A stretch of DNA of 41,623 nucleotides from JAJXWB01 sp039808645 (GTDB taxonomy: Bacteria > Pseudomonadota > Alphaproteobacteria > Rhizobiales > Beijerinckiaceae). Below the pieces are notes generated by a model. It saw only the letters and a program-made list of their open reading frames with translations. It did no database searches and was not told where the DNA came from. A program made the position numbers and the translations under genes. The stretch is from assembly GCA_039808645.1 (NCBI GenBank), contig JBDHTL010000013.1:1-41623 (forward strand), given 5' to 3'. Numbering within the stretch: the first letter of the stretch is position 1; each line of letters begins with the position of its first letter. Shown here piece after piece: positions 25,847-35,997 of the stretch.

Positions 25847-26016
25847 GGCGACAACGCGAATCTATTCCCGTCGCCCGACAAGTGCGCGCACAGGAACGTG
25901 GATAAAATCTATCGGACGACGGCAGCCTGGAAACCTCGACGCTCAAATTTCAGAGCTCATGTCTTCATTCGAGGGTCGTCTAGACGCCGTGCGAGCGCTG
26001 TCGCCAGGCGGCCGCC

Positions 26017-26952
26017 TCACGCGCTCGCCTTGTCCAGTTCCGCAATATCGCCCGCCGTCAGCGACAGCTTCACGGCGCCGAGCAATTCCTCGAGTTGGGC
26101 GGGGCTCGTCGCGCTGGCGATGGGCGCGGTCAGGCCCTTGCGCGCCATGATCCAGGCGAGCGCGACCTGCGCGCAGGTGGCCTTGTGCGCGGCCGCGACG
26201 GCGTCGAGCGCGGCGAGAACCTTCGGGCCGTTGGTCTTGAGATATTTGCCGGCGGTGCGCGGGCCGCGCACGCTCTTGCCGAGATCGGCCTCGCTGCGAT
26301 ACTTGCCGGTGAGGAAGCCCGCCGCGAGCGAGAAGAAGGGAATGACGCCGATCTCCTCCTTCACGCAGAGGTCCTGCAACTCGCCCTCGAATATCCCGCG
26401 CTCGACGAGATTATATTCGGGCTGCAGGCATTCGTAGCGCGGCAGGCCGTTTTTCGCGGAAACGTCGAGCGCTTCCTTCAGGCGCGCCGCGCTGTAGTTG
26501 GAGGCGCCGATCACGCGCGCCTTGCCGGCCTTGACGAGATCGTCGTAGGCGCCGAGCGTTTCCGACAGCGGCGTGTCCGGATCGTCCTTGTGCGACTGGT
26601 AGAGATCGATGCGGTCGGTCTGCAGGCGCTTCAGCGAGTCCTCGACCGCCTGCCTGATGGTGGCCGGCTTCAGGCCCTTCACGAAGCCGACCTTGGTGGC
26701 GAGCACGACACGATCGCGCTTGCCGCTGCGCTTGAACCAATTGCCGAGGACGGTCTCGGATTCGCCGCCGGCGTGGCCGGGAACCCAGGCCGAGTAGACG
26801 TCGGCGGTGTCGATGAATTCGAAGCCGTGGTCGACGAAGGCGTCGAGCAGGCGGAAGGACATGGCCTCGTCCGCCGTCCAGCCGAAGACATTGCCGCCGA
26901 AGCAGAAGGGATGGACGTGAAGGTCGGAGCGGCCGATGCGGCGCTTTGTCAT
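26017..26952 (-). CDS. Aldo/keto reductase
   Basis: A 311-aa (beta/alpha)8 NADPH-dependent reductase. The tetrad is complete: Asp48, Tyr53 (FIDTADVYSAW), Lys87 (LATKVGF) and His121 (YQSHKDD). Cofactor-binding blocks include IGASNYSAARLKEALD and IASATSPAQLEELLGAVKLS. The motifs resemble the YajO/Tas-like AKRs acting on small aldehydes or ketones. ATG 26952 has GAGGAAA 6-8 bases upstream. Immediately upstream lies a palindromic repeat, then the TetR gene on the same strand. No specific substrate can be assigned. Confidence 0.92.
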   Translation of the reverse strand: MTKRRIGRSDLHVHPFCFGGNVFGWTADEAMSFRLLDAFVDHGFEFIDTADVYSAWVPGHAGGESETVLGNWFKRSGKRDRVVLATKVGFVKGLKPATIRQAVEDSLKRLQTDRIDLYQSHKDDPDTPLSETLGAYDDLVKAGKARVIGASNYSAARLKEALDVSAKNGLPRYECLQPEYNLVERGIFEGELQDLCVKEEIGVIPFFSLAAGFLTGKYRSEADLGKSVRGPRTAGKYLKTNGPKVLAALDAVAAAHKATCAQVALAWIMARKGLTAPIASATSPAQLEELLGAVKLSLTAGDIAELDKASA

Positions 26953-26987
26953 GAGATTTCCTCGCGTGACTCGTCTCCGCCGGCGCT

Positions 26988-27116
26988 GTCATCCCGGACC
27001 ACCCGAAGGGTCGGATCCGGGATCCATATTCTACGCAGGCGGCTTCTGGATCCCGGCTCTCCGCTTCGCTTTCTGGCGATGTCGCCAACAGGCGACTTCT
27101 GCCTGGCCGGGATGAC
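26988..27116. repeat. REP-family element between aldo/keto reductase and TetR genes
   Basis: The arms GTCATCCCGG (26988-26997) and CCGGGATGAC (27107-27116) are perfect inverted copies. Smaller hairpins lie inside (GGATCCGGGATCC region; GTCGCC-AACA-GGCGAC). It belongs to the same GTCAT...ATGAC family as 5696-5769. Confidence 0.8.
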
Positions 27117-27145
27117 AATTGCTGATAGATACGAGTCTTGGTCCG

Positions 27146-27835
27146 TCATTCCAGCCCGAATCCTCGCAAATACACCTCCGCCAAAATCTTCGCCGTCGCC
27201 TCGACGTCGATCGCCGCCGTGCGCCGCTGGATCATTGCGGTGAAGCCGATGTGTTCCGAGCCGCCGAACACCATGTCGCGCATCATCGCGCGGGTCGGCC
27301 CGCCCTCCCGCTCGCCGCGATGGCCGAACCTGTCGAGCAATGCGGGAAACTGGTTGGCGAAACGCGCGAGCGCATCGCGGCCGGCCGAGCGGCGATAGGA
27401 CTTCACGCCGCGGACTTCGCGCAGCCAGATGCGATATTTCTCGTCGTCCTCGATGACGGCGGAAAGATGCAGCGCGACCAGCCTTTCCAGCCCGTCGCGC
27501 AGGCTGGCGGCGTCCTTCACCGCCTGCTGCGCGGCCTCGACCCGTCGCTCGAGCGCGGCGAGGCCGGCGCGGATGACGAGATCGTTCTTGTTGCGGAAAT
27601 AATTGTAGAGCGTGCCTTCCGACAGGCCCGCCGCCGCGGCGACAGAGGCCATGCTGGTGTTCTCGTAGCCGTTGCGCAGGAACAGATCCTCGGCGACGCT
27701 GAGAATGCCGGCCTCGCGCTCCCCCCAGACGCCGACGGATGCGCCGGGCGGTCTGCCGGCGCGCGGCTTTGCGCCGGATTTGGTCGCCGGCGACTTGGCT
27801 TGCGCCTTCGTTTGGGCGCGCTGCGGCTTCGGCAT
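27146..27835 (-). CDS. TetR-family transcriptional regulator
   Basis: A 229-aa one-component repressor with a basic, Ala/Lys-rich N-terminal arm (PKPQRAQTKAQAKSPATK) and a TetR HTH at ~35-80 (ILSVAEDLFLRNGYENTSMA, then GLSEGTLYNYFRNKNDLVIR). The C-terminal helical ligand domain starts near 85. ATG 27835 follows GGGGGA; a TTG at 27877 is in frame but less likely. It is divergent from the acyl-CoA carboxylase operon, so it probably represses it and responds to an acyl-CoA or fatty-acid intermediate. A 13-bp palindrome in the shared gap fits its site. Confidence 0.93.
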   Translation of the reverse strand: MPKPQRAQTKAQAKSPATKSGAKPRAGRPPGASVGVWGEREAGILSVAEDLFLRNGYENTSMASVAAAAGLSEGTLYNYFRNKNDLVIRAGLAALERRVEAAQQAVKDAASLRDGLERLVALHLSAVIEDDEKYRIWLREVRGVKSYRRSAGRDALARFANQFPALLDRFGHRGEREGGPTRAMMRDMVFGGSEHIGFTAMIQRRTAAIDVEATAKILAEVYLRGFGLE

Positions 27836-27875
27836 GATCCCCCGCCGCGCTGACGAAGCGGCGATTGACACTAGC

Positions 27876-27900
27876 AAATTTCTGAGGCAACCTCAAATTT
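27876..27900. promoter_or_regulatory. Candidate TetR operator
   Basis: TGAGG-CAA-CCTCA (27883-27895) is a perfect palindrome, bordered by AAATTT on both sides (27876-27881 and 27895-27900). It lies in the gap between the TetR gene and the carboxylase operon, 41 bases from the repressor start and 113 bases from the carboxyltransferase start. A TTGACA (27865-27870) precedes it on the plus strand. It is an inference from symmetry and position. Confidence 0.5.
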
Positions 27901-28012
27901 AATTGGAGGATTAAAGGCGCGCGGCCGAAAGAGCCGCCGCCGGCGTCGAGGGAGGCGTCGCGCGTTTCGAGCGCGGCGTTGGCCTTTGCCGCGACCAAGC
28001 CGCAGGGGCGCC

Positions 28013-29614
28013 ATGCCGGTCATCGAAAGCAAGATCGACGTCAATTCCGACAGTTTCCGCGCCAACCGCGCCGAGATGCTGCGTTTGATCGACGAATTCC
28101 GCGGTCTCGAAAACAAGATTCGCGAGACGGGCGAGACGAAGCGCGAGCTCTTCACCAAGCGCGGGCAGATCATGCCGCGCGAAAGGCTCGCGCTGCTGCT
28201 CGATCCCGGCGCGCCCTGGCTCGAAATCTCCACGCTCGCCGGCCTGCGCATGCATGACGAATTCGGCGGCGGCGGAATCATCGGCATCGGCTACGTGTCG
28301 GGCATCCGCTGCATGGTCATGGCCTCGGACAGCGCCTTCAAGGGCGGCACGTCGACGCCTATGAGCGTGAAGAAGGGGCTGCGCTCGCAGCAGATCGCGC
28401 TCGAAAACAAGCTGCCGATGGTGCGGCTGGTCGAATCCGGCGGCGCGAACCTGCTGTTCCAGGCCGAGATGTTCGTGGAAGGCGGGCGCGGCTTCGCCAA
28501 CCAGGCGCGCATGTCGGCGGCCGGCATTCCGCAGGTGACCGTGGTGCATGGTTCGTCGACTGCGGGCGGCGCCTATCTGCCGGGTCTTTCCGACTACAAC
28601 ATTCTCGTGCGCGGCAAGGCGAAGGTGTTTCTCGCCGGTCCGCCGCTGCTGCGCGCCGCCACCGGCGAGATCGCCACCGACGAGGAACTCGGCGGCGCCG
28701 ACATGCATGTGACGAAGTCGGGCCTCGGCGAATATGTCGCCGAAGACGACGCCGACGGCATCCGCATCGCGCGCGAAGTGATGGCCATGCTGCCGTGGAA
28801 CGAGCAGATCCAGCGCAACGAGCCGCGCGCCTACAAGGAGCCGCGCTACAGTCCGGACGAACTCGCCGGGATCGTGCCGGTCGATTACCGCAAGCCCATC
28901 GACGTGCGCGAGGTGATCGCGCGGATCGTGGACGATTCCGAATATCTCGACTTCAAGGGCCTCTACGGCGTGCACACGGTGTGCGGCCACGGCGCGATCG
29001 AGGGGCACACGGTCGGCTTCATCGGCAACAACGGGCCGATCGACGCCGACGGCGCGACCAAGGCGGCGCAATTCATCCAGCTCTGCTGCCAGTCGAACAT
29101 TCCGATCGTCTACCTGCAGAACACGACGGGCTACATGGTCGGCCGCGAGGCCGAGCAGGCCGGCATCATCAAGCACGGCTCGAAGATGATCCAGGCGGTG
29201 GCCAATTCCACCGTGCCGCAGATCACGCTGCATATCGGCGCCTCGTTCGGCGCCGGCAATTACGGCATGTGCGGGCGCGGCTACGATCCGCGCTTCATCT
29301 TCGCCTGGCCGAACAACCGCATCGCGGTCATGGGTCCGGAGCAGGCGGCCAAGGTCATGTCGATCGTGACCGAGGGCAAGCTGAAGCGCGAAGGCAAGCC
29401 CGTCGACCACGACAAGCTCGCGGCGATGGAAAAGGGCATCGCCGACCGCATGCAGGGCGAGACCACCGCGCTCTACGCCACCGCGCGTCTCTGGGACGAC
29501 GGATTGATTGATCCGCGCGACACGAGAAAGGTTCTGGCCTTCTGCCTGTCGATCTGCCGCGAGGCGGACGTCAGGCCGCTGCGCCACACGACCTTCGGCG
29601 TCGCGCGCATGTGA
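28013..29614 (+). CDS. Acyl-CoA carboxylase, carboxyltransferase (beta) subunit, methylcrotonyl/geranyl-CoA type
   Basis: It transfers CO2 from carboxybiotin to an acyl-CoA. It is 533 aa, the usual length for MCC/GCC beta chains. The crotonase-fold carboxyltransferase halves are clear: GGGIIGIGYVSGIRCMVMAS with SDSAFKGG, STAGGAYLPGLSDYNILVRG, and in the second half GFIGNNGPIDADGATKAAQF, and IGASFGAGNYGMCGRGYDPR. ATG 28013 has AGGGG 6 bases upstream. It is first gene of the operon after TetR and works with the biotin carboxylase at 30800. Neighbours point to branched-chain or terpenoid acyl-CoA; methylcrotonyl-CoA cannot be excluded. Confidence 0.88.
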   Translation: MPVIESKIDVNSDSFRANRAEMLRLIDEFRGLENKIRETGETKRELFTKRGQIMPRERLALLLDPGAPWLEISTLAGLRMHDEFGGGGIIGIGYVSGIRCMVMASDSAFKGGTSTPMSVKKGLRSQQIALENKLPMVRLVESGGANLLFQAEMFVEGGRGFANQARMSAAGIPQVTVVHGSSTAGGAYLPGLSDYNILVRGKAKVFLAGPPLLRAATGEIATDEELGGADMHVTKSGLGEYVAEDDADGIRIAREVMAMLPWNEQIQRNEPRAYKEPRYSPDELAGIVPVDYRKPIDVREVIARIVDDSEYLDFKGLYGVHTVCGHGAIEGHTVGFIGNNGPIDADGATKAAQFIQLCCQSNIPIVYLQNTTGYMVGREAEQAGIIKHGSKMIQAVANSTVPQITLHIGASFGAGNYGMCGRGYDPRFIFAWPNNRIAVMGPEQAAKVMSIVTEGKLKREGKPVDHDKLAAMEKGIADRMQGETTALYATARLWDDGLIDPRDTRKVLAFCLSICREADVRPLRHTTFGVARM

Positions 29615-29624
29615 GGATGCACAG

Positions 29625-30799
<1,175 letters not shown>

Positions 30800-30803
<4 letters not shown>

Positions 30804-32779
30804 CGCAGTTCTCCAAAATCCTCATCGCCAATCGCGGCGAGATCGCCTGCCGGGTGATGCGCACGGCGCGCGACATGGGCTATCGAACCGTCGCCGTCTA
30901 TTCCGACGCCGACGCCGATGCGCTGCATGTGCGCGAGGCCGACGAAGCCGTGCGCATCGGACCGCCGCCGGTCGCAGAATCCTATCTCGACGTGCAGGCG
31001 ATCATCGACGCGGCGAAGCGCGCCGGCGCGGACGCCGTGCATCCGGGTTACGGCTTTCTCTCCGAGAACGACGGCTTTGCCTCGGCCTGCGAGAAGGCCG
31101 GGCTCGTGTTCATCGGGCCGACGCCCGACGCCATCAGGGCGATGGGCAACAAGGCAGCGGCCAAGCGCCTGATGATCGAGGCCGGCGTGCCCTGCGTGCC
31201 GGGCTATCAGGGCGCCGACCAGAGCGATGCGATCCTGACGAGCGAGGCGCGGCGCATCGGCTTCCCGATCATGGTGAAGGCGGCCGCCGGCGGCGGCGGG
31301 CGCGGCATGCGACTCGTTTCTCGCGCAGAGGATCTTGCAGATGCGATATCAACCGCGCGCTCGGAGGCGCAGAACGCCTTCGGCTCGGGTGAACTCATTC
31401 TCGAAAAGGCTGTCGTCGACGCGCGCCATGTCGAGGTGCAGGTGTTCGGCGACAGCCACGGCCATGTCATTCATCTCGGCGAGCGCGATTGTTCGGCGCA
31501 GCGCCGGCACCAGAAAGTGATCGAGGAAGCGCCTTCGCCCGCCGTCTCGCCGGCGTTGCGCGAAAAGATGGGCGCGGCGGCGGTGGCGGCGGCCAAGGCG
31601 ATTTCCTATCGCGGCGCGGGCACGGTCGAATTCCTGCTCGGCGCGGATGGGGAATTTTACTTCCTCGAAATGAACACGCGCCTGCAGGTCGAGCATCCCG
31701 TGACGGAAGAGATCACCGGGCTCGATCTCGTCGAATGGCAATTGCGTGTGGCGGCGGGCGAGCCTCTGCCGTTGAAACAGGAAGATGTGCGACTCGATGG
31801 TCACGCTATTGAAGTGCGTCTCTATGCTGAATCGCCCGAAAAGAATTTCCTGCCGCAGAGCGGGACCGTCTTCCAGTGGACGCCGGCGGCGGGCAGGGGC
31901 GTGCGCGTCGATCACGGCATCCGTTCAGGCCAGGAGATCTCGCCTTTCTACGATCCGATGATCGCCAAGGTGATCGCACACGGGCGCACGCGCGAAGAGG
32001 CGCGGCGTCGCCTCGTGCGCGCGTTGCGGGAGACCGTGCTGTTTGGCCTGCCGAACAACAAGGCGTTTCTCGTCGCGCTGCTGACCCATCCGGTGTTCGC
32101 GAATGGCGAGACGACGACGGGTTTCATCCCGACGCATTTCGCCGCCGACAGCGCGGCGATGACCGAAAAGCAGCCCTCGGCGCGCCTGCTCGCGCTCGCC
32201 GCCGCCTTGCTCTACGAGCGCAGCGCGCGCCAGCTCGCGCCGCTGGTGTCGAGCTGGGATTCGACGGGCGTGTTTTCCAAGCCGCTGAAACTCGCCACCG
32301 GCGAAAAGGAGACGCCGGTGTCGCTCACCGCGCGCGGCGCGTCGTCCTATTCCGTGACGGTCGGCGGCGAAACGGTCGATCTCGACATCCTGTCGCGCGA
32401 CGCCGATCGCGTGCGCTACGCCATCGGCGGCGTACAGGCCTCGGCGCCCTACGCTTTCGATGGCGGCGCGCTGCATGTCGAAATGTCCGGCGAACAATTG
32501 ACGACGCGCGAGACGTCGCACGAAATCAAGAGCGCCGCCGAACGCGACGGCGGCGCGCGGCTCGTCGCGCCGATGAACGGGCGGATCGTCGCCGTGCTCG
32601 CGCAGGCCGGCGAGGCCGTGAAGAAGGGCCAGCGCGTCGTGATTCTCGAAGCGATGAAGATGCAGCACGAGATCGTCGCGGGCCGCGACGGCGTGCTCGA
32701 AGCCGTGTCGGTGAAGGAAGGCGATCAGGTCGCCACGCGCCAGGTTCTGGCGGCGCTGGCGGCGGAGCAGGCGGGATAG
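30800..32779 (+). CDS. Acyl-CoA carboxylase alpha subunit (biotin carboxylase plus BCCP)
   Basis: A 659-aa alpha chain with biotin carboxylase at ~1-450 (KILIANRGEIACRVMRTARD; ATP-grasp KAAAGGGGRGMRLV; EMNTRLQVEHPVTEEITG). A linker/BT-like region (~450-575) and a C-terminal biotinyl domain follow (VAPMNGRIVAVL, then EAMKMQHE with the biotin Lys620). Its GTG start overlaps the upstream ACAD stop by four bases (GTGA), so the three genes are a coupled operon. With the beta subunit it forms an MCC/GCC-type holoenzyme. It needs biotinylation by BirA, not in this window. The start GTG is supported because SKILIANRGEIA matches the family N-terminus. Confidence 0.93.
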
Positions 32780-32786
32780 GCGAAAT

Positions 32787-32865
32787 GTCATGCCCGCGAA
32801 GGCGGGCATCCAGTCCTGCGATGACACGGATGCGATTTCTGGCTCCCCGCTTTCGCGGGGATGAC
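32787..32865. repeat. REP-family element between carboxylase and second ACAD
   Basis: Starts GTCATGCCCGCGAAGGCGGGC and ends CCCCGCTTTCGCGGGGATGAC; each end is a hairpin. It almost fills the 106-bp gap, and the ribosome-binding GGAG for the next gene lies just after it. Same family as 5696-5769. Confidence 0.85.
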
Positions 32866-32885
32866 ACTCCGTTGCGGAGCGATCG

Positions 32886-34031
32886 ATGACAACGAGCAAA
32901 AGCCCCTACTACGACGAGAGCCACGAAGCCTTTCGCGCCACCGTTCGCCGCTTCGTCGACAAGGAGATCGCGCCTTTCGTCGACGAATGGGACGAGGCCG
33001 GGACCTTTCCGCGCGAACTCTACAAGAAGGCCGCCGACGTCGGCATTCTCGGCCTCGGCTATCCGGAGGAATATGGCGGCTCGCCCTGCGACCAGTTCCA
33101 CCGCATCGTGCTGGCGCAGGAAATGGCGCGCGCGGCTTGCGGCGGCGTTTCCGCGAGCCTGAACAGCCATACGATCGGTTCGCCGCCGATCCTGGCCGTG
33201 GGGCCGCAAGCGATGAAGGACCGCGTGCTGCCGCAGGTGCTTTCGGGCGAGAAGATTTCCGCGCTCGCCATCACCGAGCCGTCGGGCGGCTCGGATGTGG
33301 CGCAATTGAAGACGACCGCGCGGCGCGAGGGCGATCATTACATCGTCAACGGCTCCAAGATGTTCATCACCTCGGGCGTGCGCGCGGATTTCTATACGGT
33401 CGCCGTGCGCACAGGCGGGCCGGGGGCGGGCGGCGTGTCGCTGCTGCTGATCGAGCGCGGCATGGATGGTTTCACGCAGCAGCCGCTGAGGAAAATGGGC
33501 TGGTGGGCAAGCGACACGGCGCACCTGTTCTTCGACGACGTGAAGGTTCCGGTCGAGAACCTGATCGGCGAGGAGAACAAGGGCTTCCGCTATGTGATGC
33601 TCAATTTCAATTCCGAGCGTCTCGGCATGGCCGCAAGCTGCACGGCTTTTTCGCGCGTCTGCCTCGAGGAATCGATCGCCTGGGCGCGCGAGCGAAAAGT
33701 GTTCGGCGGGCGACTCGCGGATCAACAGGTGGTGCGACATAAGATCGTGGACATGGCGATGAAGGTGAACGCCACGCAGGCCTGGCTGGAGCAATTGGCG
33801 TGGCGCGTGCAGCAGGGCGAGAGCCCGGCGGCCGAGATCGCGATGTTGAAGAACCAGGCGACGCAGACCATGGCCTTCTGCGCGTCCGAAGGCGTCCAGA
33901 TACACGGCGGCATGGGTTTCATGCGCGGCACGAAGGTGGAGCGCATCTACCGCGAGGTGAAGGTGAACGCCATCGGCGGCGGCGCGGAAGAGATCATGAA
34001 GGATCTCGCGGCGCGGCAGATGGGAATCTGA
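32886..34031 (+). CDS. Acyl-CoA dehydrogenase
   Basis: A second FAD-dependent ACAD, 381 aa, about the length of long-chain or isovaleryl-type enzymes. Motifs are ALAITEPSGGSDVAQLKTTA (FAD), MFITSGVRADFYTVAVRTGG, and IHGGMGFMRGTKVERIYREV. The C-terminal Glu position is again Gly (IGGGAEEIMKDL). The catalytic base is therefore likely the Glu in FNSERLGMAAS. It resembles ACADs of acyl-CoA degradation islands and is probably part of the same pathway, but the repeat before it suggests separate or partly separated transcription. ATG 32886 has GCGGAGCG upstream. Confidence 0.92.
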   Translation: MTTSKSPYYDESHEAFRATVRRFVDKEIAPFVDEWDEAGTFPRELYKKAADVGILGLGYPEEYGGSPCDQFHRIVLAQEMARAACGGVSASLNSHTIGSPPILAVGPQAMKDRVLPQVLSGEKISALAITEPSGGSDVAQLKTTARREGDHYIVNGSKMFITSGVRADFYTVAVRTGGPGAGGVSLLLIERGMDGFTQQPLRKMGWWASDTAHLFFDDVKVPVENLIGEENKGFRYVMLNFNSERLGMAASCTAFSRVCLEESIAWARERKVFGGRLADQQVVRHKIVDMAMKVNATQAWLEQLAWRVQQGESPAAEIAMLKNQATQTMAFCASEGVQIHGGMGFMRGTKVERIYREVKVNAIGGGAEEIMKDLAARQMGI

Positions 34032-34097
34032 TCGAAGCGGGCAGTCTGGCGTTCCGGCCCGCGCTCCCTACATCAAAGGGATGCGCGGACGACGAAC

Positions 34098-34334
34098 ATG
34101 ATCCCGGAGTGGATCAAGCATCCCAAATGGCGATGGCTTAGGCCGCCGATCGGCCTGGGCCTGGTCGTGCTGGGGATGTTCGGGTTTCTGCCGGTCCTCG
34201 GCTTCTGGATGATCCCGCTCGGGCTCGCCGTGCTCGCGGTCGATTTTCCCGCGGCAGAGCGGGCGCTCGACTGGCTGACGGAGAAAGGGCGGGCGCTGGA
34301 GGCGCGCTGGCGCGCATGGCGCGCCGGGAAATGA
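34098..34334 (+). CDS. Small PGPGW-like membrane protein
   Basis: A 78-aa protein with one or two membrane segments (LRPPIGLGLVVLGMFGFLPV, then FWMIPLGLAVLAVDFP) and a basic, amphipathic tail (LDWLTEKGRALEARWRAWRA). The LPVLGFWMIPLGLAVLA block resembles the PGPGW small transmembrane family, whose role is not known. It begins with PEWIKHPKWRWLRPP, Trp-rich near the interface. ATG 34098 is the only good start. It sits 66 bases after the ACAD; no functional link is visible. Confidence 0.7.
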   Translation: MIPEWIKHPKWRWLRPPIGLGLVVLGMFGFLPVLGFWMIPLGLAVLAVDFPAAERALDWLTEKGRALEARWRAWRAGK

Positions 34335-34368
34335 GCCGTCCCGCGCAACGCCCCTCAGGGTCGATGCG

Positions 34369-34803
34369 TCATTCGATGACTTTCCAGATGCCGTTCGCCG
34401 CCATGACCGGCCGGCCCTTCACCTTCAGCACGCCGCGCAGGAAGATCACCGTCTTTGCGGCGCGCACGACTTCGGTGTCGCATTCCACGAAATCGCCGTG
34501 CTTCACCGCCGCCAGAAACTGGTTCTCCAGTTGCATGGTCACGCATTTGCGCCGGCCCGCCGCTTCCCAGGCGACGAAGCCGATGGCGTGGTCGGCGAAT
34601 GTCATCAGCATGCCGCCGTGCACCGCGCCCTGCCGGTTCTCGTGCTTCTCCTCGGCGAGAAAGGCGTAGCGCCAGCCTTCGCCGTCGCGCTTGGCCCAGA
34701 TCGGGCCGACGAGCGAGGAAAAGCCCGGTCCCTTCATTGTCTTCCAGCCGTCCGCGGCCGGATCGTAGCTTGCTGTCTCGGTCCCGGCCGCCCGCTGGTT
34801 CAT
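34369..34803 (-). CDS. PaaI-type thioesterase (hot-dog fold)
   Basis: A 144-aa acyl-CoA thioesterase of the PaaI/YbgC hot-dog group, which hydrolyses thioesters such as aryl- or acyl-CoA. The core motif is NRQGAVHGGMLMTFADHAIG, with the catalytic-region HGG and Asp. It continues with VTMQLENQFLAAVKHGDFVE and VVRAAKTVIFLRGVLKVKG. ATG 34803 has GGGAA just upstream. It lies near the acyl-CoA gene island on the opposite strand, so it may relieve acyl-CoA build-up; this is inference from position. Confidence 0.88.
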   Translation of the reverse strand: MNQRAAGTETASYDPAADGWKTMKGPGFSSLVGPIWAKRDGEGWRYAFLAEEKHENRQGAVHGGMLMTFADHAIGFVAWEAAGRRKCVTMQLENQFLAAVKHGDFVECDTEVVRAAKTVIFLRGVLKVKGRPVMAANGIWKVIE

Positions 34804-34837
34804 CGTTCCCGTCCGCGAAGAATGTCGCCTTCGGTTC

Positions 34838-34888
34838 TAGAGCGCGCGGCGAAAAAGTGGAAGCCGGCGTTTCGCGAACCGCGCTCTA
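34838..34888. repeat. 51-bp palindromic repeat (AGAGCGCG arms)
   Basis: The arms TAGAGCGCG (34838-34846) and CGCGCTCTA (34880-34888) are perfect inverted copies, with a further GCGAAA/TTTCGC pair inside and a central AAAAAGTGGAAGCCGGCG. The pattern (AGAGCG...AAAAAGTGG..CCGG...CGCTCT) matches a dispersed repeat common in rhizobial genomes, from memory. Confidence 0.8.
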
Positions 34889-34913
34889 CGCCCTGTAATC
34901 GATAAGCTTTCCT

Positions 34914-34938
34914 GCATTCGGGCGATCTGCCCGAATGC
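34914..34938 (-). terminator. Strong hairpin downstream of the cbbR-like gene
   Basis: GCATTCGGGC (34914-34923) and GCCCGAATGC (34929-34938) form a perfect ten-pair stem with a five-base loop, 15 bases past the regulator's stop. No U-tract follows in the minus direction, so it may be a repeat or a 3' stabiliser and not a true intrinsic terminator. Confidence 0.45.
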
Positions 34939-34952
34939 GGGCCGATCCGGCG

Positions 34953-35864
34953 TCAGCGCTCGGGCGGGAGAAAGTCGGCGCGGTTGGCGACGATGAAATC
35001 CTGCATGGCGCGCACGGCGGGCAGGGGCCTGCGGTCGCGCCGGCGCATGACGTACCAGGTGCGCACGACCGGCAGGCCGCGCACGTCGAGCTTCACGAGG
35101 CGGCCGTCGGTCAACTCGGCCGCGACCGTGTGCGCGGAGATGAAGGCGACGCCAAGGCCCGCCATCACCGACTGCTTGATCGTCTCGTTGGAGTCGATCT
35201 CCAGCCCGAATCGCGGTGCGACGCCGGCCTGTTCGAGAAACCGCTCCATAAGGTTGCGCGTGCCGGACGCAGGCTCGCGCACGACGAACGTCTCCTCGGC
35301 GAGCAGGCCCGGATCGAACTTGCGGCGCCGCGCCAGGCGATGGCCGGGCTCGGCGACGATCAGGTGCGGATGGTCGCCGATCGGATCGGCGATGCAGCTC
35401 TGGTCTTCGGGCGGACGGCCCATGATGGCGATGTCCACGGAAAAATCGCGCAGAGCCTTCAGCACCTGCTCGCGGTTTCCGACCGTTATCGAGACCTTCA
35501 CGCCGGGATGCGCGCGGGCGAATGCGCCGACCATGCGCGGCGCGAAATATTTGGCGGTCGAGACGAGGCCGACGTTCACATGGCCTGCGACACCTCCGCG
35601 CAACGTCTCGAGCGTCGTCTCGAATTCGTCGATCGCCGCATCCACCGTCCGGGCGGCGCGAAGCGCCTCGCGGCCGGCCGCCGTGAGAACGAATTTGTCG
35701 CCGGCGCGTTCGAGCAGCGGCAGGCCTGCGATCTGCTCGAACAGCCGGAGTTGCATGGAGATGGCGGGCGCGGTGACGAAGAGTTCGCGCGCGGCGGCCG
35801 TGACGGAGCCGGTATCGGCGACCGCCCGCAAGGCGCGCAATTGCTTGAGCGTGACGCCGCGCAT
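34953..35864 (-). CDS. cbbR: CbbR-like LysR-family regulator
   Basis: A 303-aa LysR regulator. The winged HTH is at the N-terminus (TLKQLRALRAVADTGSVTAA, then APAISMQLRLFEQIAGLPLL). The effector domain carries VGLVSTAKYFAPRMVGAFAR, TVGNREQVLKALRDFSVDIA and IMGRPPEDQS, phrases typical of CbbR, the activator of Calvin-cycle (cbb) operons. ATG 35864 is used; a longer frame to 35999 would run into the fructose-bisphosphatase start. It is divergent from the fructose-bisphosphatase gene, the usual arrangement of cbbR and cbbF. It may respond to sugar phosphates or NADPH. Confidence 0.9.
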   Translation of the reverse strand: MRGVTLKQLRALRAVADTGSVTAAARELFVTAPAISMQLRLFEQIAGLPLLERAGDKFVLTAAGREALRAARTVDAAIDEFETTLETLRGGVAGHVNVGLVSTAKYFAPRMVGAFARAHPGVKVSITVGNREQVLKALRDFSVDIAIMGRPPEDQSCIADPIGDHPHLIVAEPGHRLARRRKFDPGLLAEETFVVREPASGTRNLMERFLEQAGVAPRFGLEIDSNETIKQSVMAGLGVAFISAHTVAAELTDGRLVKLDVRGLPVVRTWYVMRRRDRRPLPAVRAMQDFIVANRADFLPPER

Positions 35865-35888
35865 GAGCGACCGTCTTTCAGAAAAACT

Positions 35889-35918
35889 GAATATCGATTG
35901 CAGATATTTCAAATATTC
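35889..35918. promoter_or_regulatory. Candidate CbbR binding site
   Basis: In the 133-bp gap between the regulator and the bisphosphatase, ATATC (35891-35895) and GATAT (35903-35907) form an inverted repeat 7 bases apart. Overlapping it, GAATAT (35889-35894) is inverted to ATATTC (35913-35918). AT-rich, T-N11-A-like symmetry suits a LysR operator. It is a symmetry-based inference. Confidence 0.45.
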
Positions 35919-35997
35919 TGCTGAAGCAAGCTCGGCGACACTCCATGCGTCCAAGTTCGTACCCCCGTGGCCGTCGAGACATCTGGAGCACGCTCCC

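Noticed and set aside
25847..26016. Possible small gene between the SDR and the aldo/keto reductase
   Set aside because: Short frames lack start signals and domains; I see only a short GGCGAC/GTCGCC pair after the SDR stop.
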